From: an uncultured bacterium
GTDB taxonomy: Bacteria; Verrucomicrobiota; Verrucomicrobiia; CAIQCK01
Reading direction: 5' to 3'
DNA: 51,352 nt
Assembly (NCBI GenBank): GCA_903870275.1
Contig: CAIQCK010000025.1
Coordinates: 1-51,352, forward strand
Made by a program: the position numbers and the translations under genes. Each line of letters starts with the position of its first letter. Position 1 is the first letter of the stretch. Below are positions 1 through 9,704 of this stretch, in pieces. The notes beneath the pieces are model-generated. The model was given only the letters and a program-made list of their open reading frames with translations. It searched no databases and was not told the DNA's origin.

Positions 1-3000
1 CTGTAGGTGCCCGTCGCCGACGGCGTGCCGCTCAATACGCCGCCAGAACTCAAACTCAACCCCGGCGGCAGACTGCCCGAGGACGACCATGTATAGGGGC
101 CTGTGCCGCCCGTCACCGCCAACGTCTGGTTGTAACTGCCGCCCTGCGTCCCTCCAACCAACCAGGTGCCCATCGTGAACGAGATCACCGTCAGGTTGAA
201 GCTCCGTTCCGCGTAAAACCCGTCCGCTCCGGTCACCCGCCCCACGAAGGTCGACGCGCCCGCCGTCGTCGGCGTGCCGCTCAACACACCCGCACTGCTC
301 AGCGAGAGCCCGGCCGGCAGTTTCCCGCTGGTGACAGTCCACGCGTAGGCCGGCAACCCACCGCTGGCCGCCAGAGCCTTCGAGTAGGTTGCGCCAACGG
401 TGCCGCCCGGCAGCAGTGAAGCCGTCGCTATCACCGGCGCCACACCGCCGTTGGTAAACACTTGATCCAGTCCGTAGAATGTCCCGTAGCTGTTGGTGGC
501 CGCCAACTGATAGTGATAGACGCCGTAAGCAGAAAGATTCGACAGCGACGCCATCACCGCCACATTCGTGTTCCCGCTGCCCATCGACTGCCATGAAGTG
601 CTTTGGCCATAGTTGGTCGTGGTTCCCCACAAGAACCGTGCGCCCGCCGCCAGCCCGTTCGGGTCCACCGTCCCGTTGAGCGTCGCCGTGCTGCTGGTCA
701 GGCCCGTCGCCGCCAAGGTGACCGTCCGAGGCTGGCACAACAGGTTCAGTCCAACCACTTCCACCGGCGCGGGCCGTTGCGTGCTTGTCCCATCGCCCAA
801 CTGGCCGTAGCTATTGCCACCCCAGGTCCAGACCGACCCGTCCGTCTTCACCGCCGCAGTGTGCGCCATGCCCGCCGCTATCGCCAGGCCGCCGCTAAAT
901 CCGCTGATCTGCACCGGCGCGTGCCGCTCCACGGTCGTCCCATCGCCCAACTCCCCGCTCTCGTTCGCTCCCCAGCTCCAGACCGTGCCGTCGGACTTCA
1001 ACGCCTCCGTGTGCGTGCTGCCTCCGGTGCTGCCAACCGCTATCGCCTTCACGGTTCCAACCAGCCCGGTGACCTGCGCCGGCGTGTGATGATCCAGGAT
1101 CGTCCCATCGCCCAACTGCCCGTTGCTGTTCTCGCCCCAGGCCCACACGGTGCCGTCGGACTTCAACGCCACCGTGCAATTGACGCCAGCGGCCACCGCC
1201 ACCACACCGCTCAGCCCACTCACCTGCACCGCCGTGTGCCGTTCCGTCACCGTCCCGTCGCCCAACTGCCCATGATCGTTCAATCCCCAGGCCCACACCG
1301 TCCCGTTGGTATCCACCGCCACTGAATGATACCGCCCGGCCGCCACCGCCACGGCATTGCTCAGCCCGCTCACCTGCACTGGCGTCGTTTCCGCCCAGAC
1401 CGTTCCATCGCCCAACTGCCCGTTGGCGTTGGCGCCCCACGCCCAAACCGTCCCGTCCCACCTCACCGCCAGCGTATGATAGAAGCCCGCCGCAATCTCC
1501 GTGGCACCGCTAAGTCCTCCGACTCGCACCGGCGCCAGCCGTGTCGTCATCGTCCCGTCGCCTAATTGTCCCGAAGTGTTATAACCCCACGTCCACACCG
1601 TCCCGTCCGAGGTCAACGCTACCGTATAAAGGTCTCTAGTCGAAACCTTCCTCACATTGCCCAGCCCACTGACCTGCACCGGCAGCAGCCGCGTCGCCGT
1701 CGTCCCATCCCCCACTTGGCCGTAGTCATTATTGCCCCACGCCCACACGGTGCCGTCACCTCTCAGCGTCGTCGTATGCAACCGCCCCGCGGCGAGACCC
1801 AGGATCCGATCCACCTCGATCTCGCCCTCGGTGTAGAGCGTGCCGGTGTTCCAGTACAACATCGGCGACAAACCCGGCAGGTTGGTCTGGCTGAAGGTGC
1901 CCGCATAGGATGCGAAGTCAAACAAGTCGAACTCGTCGCCCGCCTGCGGCGTGTAGCCCTGCAAGGACACCGTCAGCGCGCCGCCGATGTTGAACGCGCC
2001 GTTGACATCGAACTGGTCGTAGAGCCAGCTGTTGGTGCCGGCCAGTTGCATCGCCATCGTGCTTCCGGTGAGCATAGTCACGTTCCCGTTGTCCACCAGC
2101 GTGCCGATGTCATAGCCGGGAGCGATGGTGCCCGCGTCGGTGATGGAGCCGATGATCGTGCCGCTGCCGGTGAGTGTAGCGTTGGTGTCGATGAAGAGGT
2201 TGTTGGCAAACGTGTGCGTTCCGCCCAGCAGCCGCAACGCCGCGGCGCTGACGCCATTGCCCACGGTAAACAACGAGCCGTTGTTGACCACGCTGCCGCC
2301 GCTGTTCAGTGTGCCAGCGTTAAAGTGCACGACACTGCTGTCGCCGTTCGCGGCAACGAACTGACCCGCTGTCACCGTGCCGCCGTTGAGCGTCAATGCG
2401 CCGTTGTAAATATTCAGGACGCTGCTGTCGTTCAGCGCGCCGCCGGAAACCGTCAACGTTCCCGAACCGTCTGTAACAAAGTTGGTCAGGTTCGCCACGC
2501 CGCCGGAGATCGTCCAGGCGCCGTAGTTGATGGCGACGTTCACGTCCTGCTCGCCACCGCTTTGCTGGACAACACCCGATGCCAGATTCAGGAACGCCGC
2601 CGCCTCATTCGTGCCGCCGCTGATCGTCAGCGTGCCACTGTTAGAAAACTGCGTGGGATCAAACACGCCGCCGCTCTGCGTGAACATCCCTTGATTGTTC
2701 ATCAGCAACGGAACGATGGCGTTGCCGCCGCTGAGGTTGAACACACCGCCAACCGCGTTGGTAAACGCCCCGGCCACGAACAACGAGCCTCCCGCCATCG
2801 AGAACTGGCCGGCGTTCAGCAACATCGGCGCAATCAAGCTCCCGCCGTTCAACGTCACGATGCTGTTGGCGCCGTTGGTAGCGTAGAGTTGGTCGGCGGC
2901 GACGGTGCCGCTGTTGAGCGTCAATGTGCCGTTGCGGATGTCGAGAACACCACCGCCCGCCGCTGTCGCATAGAGATTGCCGCCGCTGACGGTCAGCAGG

Positions 3001-6000
3001 TTGTTGCTGGAGGTCGTGGGGTCGTAGCCAACCACGACATTCGAGGCCACCACGGAGCCGCTGTTACTGATGGTGAGACTGTTGCCGGAGCCATCAGAAC
3101 CCACTGTGAGGACCGATGTAACGCTCCAGACCGAGCCGGTGCCGGTCACAAACGCCGCGTTGTTGCTGGCAGTGCCATCTACACCGATCCGACCCGCGTC
3201 ACTGAACACCTGACCGCCGTTGGCGATGGTGAGGCGGTTGCCAAAGCCGTCCTGGCCAACAGTCAGGGCGCTGGCGCTGTACCATACCGAACCGGCGTCG
3301 GTTACAAGCACTGCATTGTTGTGCGCGGTGCTAAAGACGCCGATGTCACCAAGTGCGCCCATCACCATGCCACCATTGGCAACGGTTAGGGTGTTGCCGG
3401 AACCACTGAAGCCGACAATGTTATCGAAGCCGCTGTACAAGACCGAGCCGGGACCACTGACTTTCACACTATTATTGTTTGCGCTGTCAGAAGCGCCGAC
3501 GACGACGCCAAACTGGTTGCCGTAACTGACCACCTGACCGCCGTTGGTAATGGTCAGACTGTTGCCGGAGCCACCCAAGCCGACAACAAGGTCAAGGTCA
3601 TTGCCCCAGACCGAGCCGGCGCCGTTCACGAACACACTATTGTTGTTGGCGGCGCCGGCGCTGCCGATGTAACCGTTCCAACCATACACTTGGCCGCCGT
3701 TGGCGATGGTCAGCCTGTTGCCGGAGCCGCCCAAGCCAACACTGAGGTCGGAATTATTGTTCCAGACGCTGTCCACGCCCGTAATCAAGGCTGTGTTGTT
3801 GCTGCTGGTGTCGTCCCGGCCGATAACGCCGTCCACACCGGTGCCTGGCCCCACCACGAAACCGCCGTTGCTGACCGTAAACTGGTTGAACGATCCCGCA
3901 CCGCCCACCGTCACATCTCCGTTGAGCGTGCCGCCGGAAACAGTCAACGTCGCGGAACCGTCGTTGACGATGCTGGTCAGGTTGGCCACGCCGCCGGAGA
4001 TCGTCCACGCGCCGAGATTGGTGGCCACGTTCACGTCCTGCTCGCCGCCGCTCTGCTGCACGGCGCCCGATGCCAGATTCAGGAACAACGTCGCCGCGTT
4101 GGTGCCGCCGCTGATCACCAGCGTGCCGCTGTTGGTGAATTGTGCGGGATCAAAGTTGCCGCCGCTCTGCGTGAACGTTCCCTGGTTGTTCATCAGCAAC
4201 GGAACGGTTGCGTTGCCGCCGCTGAGGTTGAACACGCCGCCGGCCGTGTTGTTGAACACTCCCGCCACGTTCAGTGTCCCGCCCGCCATGTTGAATTGCC
4301 CGCCGTTGGCCAGCGCCGTCACCGTCAGGCTGCCGCTGTTCAACCCCAGGATGCCGCTGCCGTTGATCGTCTGAAGACTGCCGGCCGTAACGGCGCCGCC
4401 GGAAATGGCCAGCGCACTGCCCAATGGCTCGCCGGTGCCGATCACATTGGCCACATAGATGCCGGGGAAATACACCGAGATGCCACCAATGACATTGGTC
4501 ATCAGCACGAAATCATACGTCACGCCGCCGATGGTGGCCTTGTCCACCCATGCCACCGTGCCCGAACCGGTGCCGTGATACGAGTCGCCCATGCCGAGGC
4601 GGAGATAGGTGCGAACCACATTGAGGCCGTGGTAGGCCACAGCAATCTGGCTGAGGCTCAGCATGGGACCGGTGCCGTTGCCATCGGAATCCATCATCTG
4701 CCATTGTCCCGCGCCAGCGTCCACCGTGTGCCAGCCCGCCGGATTCGTCGCCGGCACAAACTGGAAAGTGATGTTATCTGACCGGTCGCCCACAACCCCC
4801 GTGTCTATCTCAATGCACATCCACACCGGGTTGGCGCCCGTCTGGTTCACCACATCGTAAGTCAAAGTCCTGCCCGCCAACTCATCAATCGTGACGTTGG
4901 GCTTGAAGGCAAAAAGACCCTCGTCCCAGTAGTGCCCGTCTCCCGGATCCGCAGTGAGGCCCGCCATGATGATGCCGGCCTCACGGCCGTCGTAAAAGGC
5001 CGTCGTGCCAGGCGCCGCGGCATCGTAATCCGCCGGACCGTAGTAAGCGGACCAGACACCGCCTGCGCCAACCGCTGTGAAGTCGGGTTGCAGGTTCTCC
5101 ACCTGAACAACCGGAGTAACCACAAAATCATACGTCACTCCGCCGAGCGTGACCTCGTTCACCCACGCCACCGTGCCCGATCCCGTGCCACTATACGAAT
5201 CGCCGATGCCGAGCCGAAGGTAGGCCCGCAGCACGTTCTGGCCGGGATAGGTCGCCGCAATCTCGCTCAGGCTCAGCATGGGACCAGTGCCGTTGCCATT
5301 GGAATCCATCATCTGCCATTGTCCCGCGCCCGCGTCCACCGTGTGCCAGCCGGCAGGATTCGTCGTCGGCACACACTGGTAAACCGGGTTGTCGTCCCGG
5401 TTGCCTGTGCCCATGTCAATCTCGATGGTCATCCACACCGGGTTGGCGCCTGCCTGGTTCACCACATCGTACGTCAGCGTGCTGGCCGCAAACACATCTA
5501 TCGTGACGTTGGGCTTGAAGGCGAAGAGGCCCTCGTCATAGTAGTGCCCATCCGGGCCCGGCGTGAGGCCGGCCTTGATGATGCCTGCTGCGCGTCCGAG
5601 ATAGACGGCCGTTGTGCCCGGCGAGACGTCGTCGTAATCCGGCGGACCGTAATAGGCGGAATAGACCCCGCCGCCGCCGGCTCCCGTCCAACTGTTGAGC
5701 AGGTTCTCCACATAAACCGTCGTCGCGATGCTGATGCTCTCGGTCTCACTCGCCGTCGCGCCCGTCGAATCCGTCACCTGCACGGTGAAGTTGTACGTGC
5801 CCGTCCCTGTCGGCGTCCCGCTCAACACGCCGCTGCTGCTCAAACTCAGCCCCGTCGGCAAAGTGCCCGTGCTCGTCCATGTGTAGGGCCCCACGCCACC
5901 CGTCGCCGTCAGGGTCTGGTTGTAGCTGCCGTTCAGTATCCCGCCCGCCAACGTCTGGCCCTGAGTGAATGAAATCACCGTCAGGCTGAAGCTGTTCGTC

Positions 6001-8525
6001 GAGGCCAGTCCGTCCGCTCCCGTCACCGCCACTGAGAAGCTTGACGCTCCCGCTGTCGTCGGCGTGCCGCTGATGGTTCCGCTGCCCGAATCCAAACTCA
6101 GTCCCGCGGGCAAGGAGCCGCTACTGACCGACCATGTGTAGTTGGTCAAGCCGCCGGTCGCTGTCAACGTCTGGCTGTAGGGCACGTCTTTCGTGGCGCC
6201 CGGCAGCAGCGAGGCCGTCGCGATCGTCGGCGCCACGCCGGCGTTGGTGAACACCATGTCCGCGCCGTAGCCGGCACCCAAGCTATTGGTCGCCACCAAC
6301 TGGTAGTGATACACGCCGTAGGGCGACAAACTGCTCAGTGCTGCCGTCACGATCACGCTCGTCAGCGCGCTGCCCACGGATTGACATGTGGTGGTGTTGC
6401 CGTAGTTGGTGGTCGCGCCCCACAGGAACTGTGCGCCTGTCGCCACACCGTTCGGATTGACCGCCCCATTGAGCGTGGCCGTGCTGCTGGTCACGCCGCT
6501 GGCCACCAAGGTCTCAACCGTTGGAGCGACAGCCGCATCCTGAACGGTTGCCCGATAAACGGTGTTCTGAAAAGCAGTAGTAGCGATGCCGCCAACAACG
6601 TAGATGACATTGCCTATGGCGGCCGCTTGGAGCCCTCCAGCCGCGATCGGAAGGCTTCGCTCCGCCGACCATATGCCCGTGCTGACATCAAAAGATTCCA
6701 CCACATCCGTCGGCGTGCCCCCTGCCAAGTAACCACCCATTGCATAGATTCTCGATCCGACCACTACTGTAGCGAAATCTTCCCTGGGTGTTGGCATGCT
6801 TGGACCGTAAACCCATGTATTCAAAGCCGGATCGTAAACTTCCAAGGAGGAAAGGATCTCTGCCGGATGGGTCAGTCGGTCGTAATACTGCCCTCCAAAG
6901 GCATATATCTTCCCGCCCACCACAACAACTCCTGCACTACGTCGCGGAGTTTGCAAGGACGCCATGACACTCCAACTTCCGCCGGAGACTGCATCATAGC
7001 GCTCCACTCGGGTAAGGCTGAAGCCGTGCCCCGTGTCCTCATGGTGCCCCCCAACTGTATAGACATAATTGCCAATCACCGCACCCCCATTCATATCGCG
7101 TTCATATGTGAGCGACGGCATCGTGTCCCACACATCGCGACTTGGGTCATAGGTCCACACATCACATGTCCGACCCCACAGCCCGGACCCCTCAAGATGC
7201 CCCGCGATGGAAAACACTTTGCCCCCAAACACTGCAACGCCCATGTCATGACGACCTCCAGCAGGCGGCATGTTGGTTTTCGGTGAGACAGTCCCACCGG
7301 GATGATAGAGCAAGGAGGAACCATCCGGTTGCGATGGCGCGTTCATACCACCAAAAATGAAAAGACCGTTCGGCATCGCCACCATGCCAAAATCCGAGCG
7401 CGGCGTCGGCAAAGTGCCATCAAGAATCCACGCGCCCAGACCAGCCGACGAGCCCACTGCAATGTTGACGCTCATGTCCTGGCTAGCTGTCGTGCTCGTC
7501 GAATCTGTCACCTGCACTGTAAAATTGTAGTTGCCCGCCGTCGTCGGCGTCCCGCTCAGCGCGCCGCCACTGCTTAATGTCAGTCCATCCGGCAATGCGC
7601 CGCTGCTGACCGACCACGTGTAGTTCGGCAGACCACCCATCGCTGCCAGCGTCTGCGAATAAGCCGCGCCCATTGTGCCGCCCGGCAACGGTGAGCTTGT
7701 CGTGATATGCAAGGCAGGCACCAACGCCATGGGACCACCGACACTGGCGAAGGAACTGACAGCACCACCCGATGTTATTTTCTTGGTATTGCTTGACCAG
7801 TTCTGCGCGTAGAGGTTTCCTGCCTGGTCAAAGATCAGGGCACCGGGTTCACACTGGCCGCTGGCAAACAGGATGGGAGTGCCGTCACCGGGGGCAAATT
7901 TGTAGATACACCAAGTGCCGAATTGATCTCCATCACTGACGTAGAGATTGCCGGCTTGGTCAAACGCCGGGTTGCCGCCGTCGCCCTGTGTTGACCACGT
8001 TGCGAAAGTGCTCACCGTCCCGTCGGGCGTGATCTTGCTGATCGTATTGGCCCTGTGGTCGCTTATGACGAACAAGTTGCCCGACGCATCGAAAGCCATG
8101 CCGCTGGGGCCGGGCAGGCCCGTCGCGAAGACACTGACGGCCCCGCCAGGCGTAACCTTGCTGATCGTGGTTCCGTCCGACACATAGAGATTGCCGGAAT
8201 GGTCAAAGGCCAAACCGCATGGGCCGGTAAACCCGGTGGCAAAAGTGCTGACCGTTCCGCCTGGAGTCACCTTGTAGACATCGCCACGCCCGCTGGCCGT
8301 TAAGTAGAGGTTCCCCGATGCGTCCTCGGCCATGTTGCCGAAGTTCACGCCAGTCAAACCCGTGGCCAGGGTGTGTATCACGCTGCCATTGGAGTCCAGA
8401 GTGTATATGTTTCCGGTAACATTATACGCGTCGGCAACATACATGAACGGCGCAGCCAGCGCGGATTGAACGCCCGCTGACAAAGCCAGCACGGTCGCGA
8501 TCAGACCCAGAATTCTCGGTTTCAT
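1..8525 (-). CDS. Giant exported mosaic repeat protein (5' part; gene continues past left edge)
   Basis: One frame stays open from the ATG at 8525 to base 1 (sampled at about 7.5, 6.9, 6.1, 3.7 and 1.2 kb), giving at least 2841 residues with no stop in the window. It starts with a Sec-type signal peptide (MKPRILGLIATVLALSAGVQSALA). Approximate modules in order: NHL/SMP-30-like propeller repeats (25-260); a putative Ig (He_PIG-like) domain (262-345); kelch repeats (350-660); an FN3-like domain (660-755); two Ig-like domains (757-930); two copies of an unrecognised 200-residue module (930-1340); adhesin/autotransporter-like GGSGN-type repeats (1340-2240); seven RCC1 repeats with WxWGxNxxGQLGDGT (2240-2590); another FN3-like domain; then Ig-like domains to the edge. 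The modules indicate a cell-surface or secreted binding protein. The C-terminus, and so the anchoring or sorting signal, is not visible. No catalytic motif was recognised. Confidence 0.9.
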   Translation of the reverse strand, partial: MKPRILGLIATVLALSAGVQSALAAPFMYVADAYNVTGNIYTLDSNGSVIHTLATGLTGVNFGNMAEDASGNLYLTASGRGDVYKVTPGGTVSTFATGFTGPCGLAFDHSGNLYVSDGTTISKVTPGGAVSVFATGLPGPSGMAFDASGNLFVISDHRANTISKITPDGTVSTFATWSTQGDGGNPAFDQAGNLYVSDGDQFGTWCIYKFAPGDGTPILFASGQCEPGALIFDQAGNLYAQNWSSNTKKITSGGAVSSFASVGGPMALVPALHITTSSPLPGGTMGAAYSQTLAAMGGLPNYTWSVSSGALPDGLTLSSGGALSGTPTTAGNYNFTVQVTDSTSTTASQDMSVNIAVGSSAGLGAWILDGTLPTPRSDFGMVAMPNGLFIFGGMNAPSQPDGSSLLYHPGGTVSPKTNMPPAGGRHDMGVAVFGGKVFSIAGHLEGSGLWGRTCDVWTYDPSRDVWDTMPSLTYERDMNGGAVIGNYVYTVGGHHEDTGHGFSLTRVERYDAVSGGSWSVMASLQTPRRSAGVVVVGGKIYAFGGQYYDRLTHPAEILSSLEVYDPALNTWVYGPSMPTPREDFATVVVGSRIYAMGGYLAGGTPTDVVESFDVSTGIWSAERSLPIAAGGLQAAAIGNVIYVVGGIATTAFQNTVYRATVQDAAVAPTVETLVASGVTSSTATLNGAVNPNGVATGAQFLWGATTNYGNTTTCQSVGSALTSVIVTAALSSLSPYGVYHYQLVATNSLGAGYGADMVFTNAGVAPTIATASLLPGATKDVPYSQTLTATGGLTNYTWSVSSGSLPAGLSLDSGSGTISGTPTTAGASSFSVAVTGADGLASTNSFSLTVISFTQGQTLAGGILNGSYNQTLTATGGVGPYTWTSTGTLPTGLSLSSSGVLSGTPTGTGTYNFTVQVTDSTGATASETESISIATTVYVENLLNSWTGAGGGGVYSAYYGPPDYDDVSPGTTAVYLGRAAGIIKAGLTPGPDGHYYDEGLFAFKPNVTIDVFAASTLTYDVVNQAGANPVWMTIEIDMGTGNRDDNPVYQCVPTTNPAGWHTVDAGAGQWQMMDSNGNGTGPMLSLSEIAATYPGQNVLRAYLRLGIGDSYSGTGSGTVAWVNEVTLGGVTYDFVVTPVVQVENLQPDFTAVGAGGVWSAYYGPADYDAAAPGTTAFYDGREAGIIMAGLTADPGDGHYWDEGLFAFKPNVTIDELAGRTLTYDVVNQTGANPVWMCIEIDTGVVGDRSDNITFQFVPATNPAGWHTVDAGAGQWQMMDSDGNGTGPMLSLSQIAVAYHGLNVVRTYLRLGMGDSYHGTGSGTVAWVDKATIGGVTYDFVLMTNVIGGISVYFPGIYVANVIGTGEPLGSALAISGGAVTAGSLQTINGSGILGLNSGSLTVTALANGGQFNMAGGTLNVAGVFNNTAGGVFNLSGGNATVPLLMNNQGTFTQSGGNFDPAQFTNSGTLVISGGTNAATLFLNLASGAVQQSGGEQDVNVATNLGAWTISGGVANLTSIVNDGSATLTVSGGTLNGDVTVGGAGSFNQFTVSNGGFVVGPGTGVDGVIGRDDTSSNNTALITGVDSVWNNNSDLSVGLGGSGNRLTIANGGQVYGWNGYIGSAGAANNNSVFVNGAGSVWGNDLDLVVGLGGSGNSLTITNGGQVVSYGNQFGVVVGASDSANNNSVKVSGPGSVLYSGFDNIVGFSGSGNTLTVANGGMVMGALGDIGVFSTAHNNAVLVTDAGSVWYSASALTVGQDGFGNRLTIANGGQVFSDAGRIGVDGTASNNAAFVTGTGSVWSVTSVLTVGSDGSGNSLTISNSGSVVASNVVVGYDPTTSSNNLLTVSGGNLYATAAGGGVLDIRNGTLTLNSGTVAADQLYATNGANSIVTLNGGSLIAPMLLNAGQFSMAGGSLFVAGAFTNAVGGVFNLSGGNAIVPLLMNNQGMFTQSGGVFDPTQFSNSGTLTISGGTNEAAAFLNLASGVVQQSGGEQDVNVAINYGAWTISGGVANLTNFVTDGSGTLTVSGGALNDSSVLNIYNGALTLNGGTVTAGQFVAANGDSSVVHFNAGTLNSGGSVVNNGSLFTVGNGVSAAALRLLGGTHTFANNLFIDTNATLTGSGTIIGSITDAGTIAPGYDIGTLVDNGNVTMLTGSTMAMQLAGTNSWLYDQFDVNGAFNIGGALTVSLQGYTPQAGDEFDLFDFASYAGTFSQTNLPGLSPMLYWNTGTLYTEGEIEVDRILGLAAGRLHTTTLRGDGTVWAWGNNDYGQVGDGTTATRLLPVQVSGLGNVRKVSTRDLYTVALTSDGTVWTWGYNTSGQLGDGTMTTRLAPVRVGGLSGATEIAAGFYHTLAVRWDGTVWAWGANANGQLGDGTVWAETTPVQVSGLSNAVAVAAGRYHSVAVDTNGTVWAWGLNDHGQLGDGTVTERHTAVQVSGLSGVVAVAAGVNCTVALKSDGTVWAWGENSNGQLGDGTILDHHTPAQVTGLVGTVKAIAVGSTGGSTHTEALKSDGTVWSWGANESGELGDGTTVERHAPVQISGFSGGLAIAAGMAHTAAVKTDGSVWTWGGNSYGQLGDGTSTQRPAPVEVVGLNLLCQPRTVTLAATGLTSSTATLNGTVDPNGLAAGARFLWGTTTNYGQSTSWQSMGSGNTNVAVMASLSNLSAYGVYHYQLAATNSYGTFYGLDQVFTNGGVAPVIATASLLPGGTVGATYSKALAASGGLPAYAWTVTSGKLPAGLSLSSAGVLSGTPTTAGASTFVGRVTGADGFYAERSFNLTVISFTMGTWLVGGTQGGSYNQTLAVTGGTGPYTWSSSGSLPPGLSLSSGGVLSGTPSATGTY
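740..1810 (-). repeat. Seven RCC1-type repeats in the giant gene
   Basis: Seven consecutive units carry W(A/T/S)WGxNxxG(Q/E)(L/V)GDGT followed by PVxVxGL, at about 50-residue spacing. Seven units are what a complete RCC1 seven-bladed propeller needs. One unit carries an insert (GSTGGSTHT). Confidence 0.85.
2430..4330 (-). repeat. Adhesin-type repeats with a duplicated block in the giant gene
   Basis: Five units of about 53 residues, with the pattern GxIG-NNxxxVxGxGSVW-VGxxGSGNxLTIxNGGxV, occupy roughly 3840-3030. They are flanked by two copies of another block (about 4330-3900 and 2810-2430) sharing GGVFNLSGGN, VPLLMNNQG, FTQSGG, NSGTLxISGGTN, VQQSGGEQDVNVA and GAWTISGGVANLT. The flanking copies point to duplication within the gene. 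Such glycine/asparagine-rich beta-helix repeats are typical of passenger domains of surface adhesins. Confidence 0.7.
4508..5725 (-). repeat. Two tandem copies of an unknown 200-residue module inside the giant gene
   Basis: Residues about 930-1135 (5725-5117) and 1137-1340 (5113-4508) are two strongly similar copies. Both carry, in order, AYYGPxDYD, GTTAxY, AGII, GHYxDEGLFAFKPNVTID, LTYDVVNQ, GANPVWM, NPAGWHTVDAG, GNGTGPMLSLS, YLRLGxGDSY and GTGSGTVAWV. The DNA similarity is high enough to see by eye. I do not recognise the family. Its length and the tryptophan/aspartate-rich loops suggest a beta-sandwich binding module, which is inference only. Confidence 0.75.
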
Positions 8526-8933
8526 GAATTTCCTTACGTTCGAACGACTGGCACGTTTCGTTCAAGACGAAGCGGCGAGAAAAACCCACACATTGTGGCA
8601 ATAAAAAACATTTTCAGATGGTTCCTCGATTCAATACTCACGCCTTCATTCATCTGCACGCTTCGCGCGCCGGTCACATGCACCTGCATACCCTCGCAAG
8701 CCCGAACAACGTTTGAATTGCGACGGTGTGACAATTGCGCAACTCGCACAGTATCGAAGACTGCCAATCACCGTTGAGAGGGTTTTCCCTAATTCTATGA
8801 GCGGGTTTTCCCTCTCATGCCCAGCGGCTCCAAAAGGGGCCTGACGCCGCATCCGCGCTTTGCCGGACCGGAACGAGAAACGGGTGAGGAAGGTCCTCCG
8901 GAGCGGCGAAGATGGTACGGCCCCTGGCCCGTG
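8526..8933. promoter_or_regulatory. Intergenic leader of the giant gene with paired GGGTTTTCCC boxes
   Basis: This 408-bp gap holds no convincing gene. The 10-mer GGGTTTTCCC occurs twice, at 8780-8789 and 8803-8812, with a 23-bp period (about two helical turns). Reading on the minus strand, a candidate -10 (GATACT) lies at 8755-8750, about 30 bp past the proximal box. That placement would suit a class II activator site near -41. The box pair resembles a pair upstream of the adjacent regulator gene (9919-9953). The promoter call is inference; the repeats are seen directly. Confidence 0.5.
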
Positions 8934-9704
8934 CTACGCAGAAGCGCCGTTGAGGCTGGCGATGGCGTGGCGGCGGAGGTCTTTCATGCCGGCCAGGTCG
9001 AGTTTCTCGATCATCCGGTAACAGTAGGATTCCACCGTGCGGGGGCTGACGTGCATGCGCGCGGCTATTTCCTCCGCGCTCTCGCCTTGGGCAAGCCGTT
9101 GATAGATCTGCCACTGCTGCCTGCTAAGTTCCTCTCCCGACACGGGATTTTCCAAACCCGAGATTTTCCGGGCGAGGGCTGCCCCCGCCCGTGGGCTGAC
9201 GTAGCTGCGACTGGCGCTCGCCGCGTGGATGGCCTCAAACAAATGTTTCGGCTCGTCCTCCTGGGTCACATACGCGCTGGCGCCCGCTGCAAAGACCGCC
9301 CGGATCGAGGTTGAATCCGCACGCATGGAGCAAACCACAGAACGAAGCCCCTGTTTGAAGAGGCCCTTGATGACACCAAACGCATCCCCATTGCCGGGAA
9401 CCAGATCCAAGAGGACAACCTTCGCCAAAGTCAGGCTCGGATGCGCAAACGCCTCTTCCCGACATGCCGCATGACCGACGATTTCAAAGCCTTCTTGCTT
9501 CAACACCAGCGCGAGACATTCCCGAAGGAGAGGACGGTCCACCGCCAAAAACACGCCATGCCGTTTGTGAGCACCGGAGTCTGCGTTCTTGCGTCGAACC
9601 GTGGAAGTTGCCCCCCGCCCAGCGGTTTTTTGTCCCGGGGCAAAATCTTCCGCGCTTGTTCCATTTGGATTGCCGCCGTTTGTTTTTTTGCGGTTTGCCG
9701 TCAA
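8934..9704 (-). CDS. NarL/LuxR-type response regulator with degenerate receiver
   Basis: The protein has 256 residues. After about 45 low-complexity residues comes a receiver-like domain (about 48-165) and a C-terminal LuxR/GerE helix-turn-helix (about 190-250) with SAEEIAARMHVSPRTVESY. The phospho-acceptor Asp of the receiver is visible (VVLLDLVPG). The usual acidic pair near the N-terminus is reduced (AVDRP), and the switch lysine position reads AYVTQED, with no Lys. Phosphorylation control is therefore uncertain. The start is TTG, chosen because AGGAG stands 9 nt upstream (9718-9714) and no nearby ATG keeps the receiver. It lies between the giant surface gene and the helicase unit on the same strand and likely controls one or both. 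Paired GGG/CCC boxes lie 215-250 bp upstream. Confidence 0.85.
   Translation of the reverse strand: MTANRKKTNGGNPNGTSAEDFAPGQKTAGRGATSTVRRKNADSGAHKRHGVFLAVDRPLLRECLALVLKQEGFEIVGHAACREEAFAHPSLTLAKVVLLDLVPGNGDAFGVIKGLFKQGLRSVVCSMRADSTSIRAVFAAGASAYVTQEDEPKHLFEAIHAASASRSYVSPRAGAALARKISGLENPVSGEELSRQQWQIYQRLAQGESAEEIAARMHVSPRTVESYCYRMIEKLDLAGMKDLRRHAIASLNGASA

Noticed and set aside
1566..3389. 607-residue plus-strand frame opposite the giant gene
   Set aside because: Antisense of the repeat protein; low-complexity Arg/His/Gln text without a start signal or family match.
8617..8812. Possible small gene between the giant gene and the regulator
   Set aside because: The short frames here lack a start signal, overlap the box repeats and have no protein-like composition.
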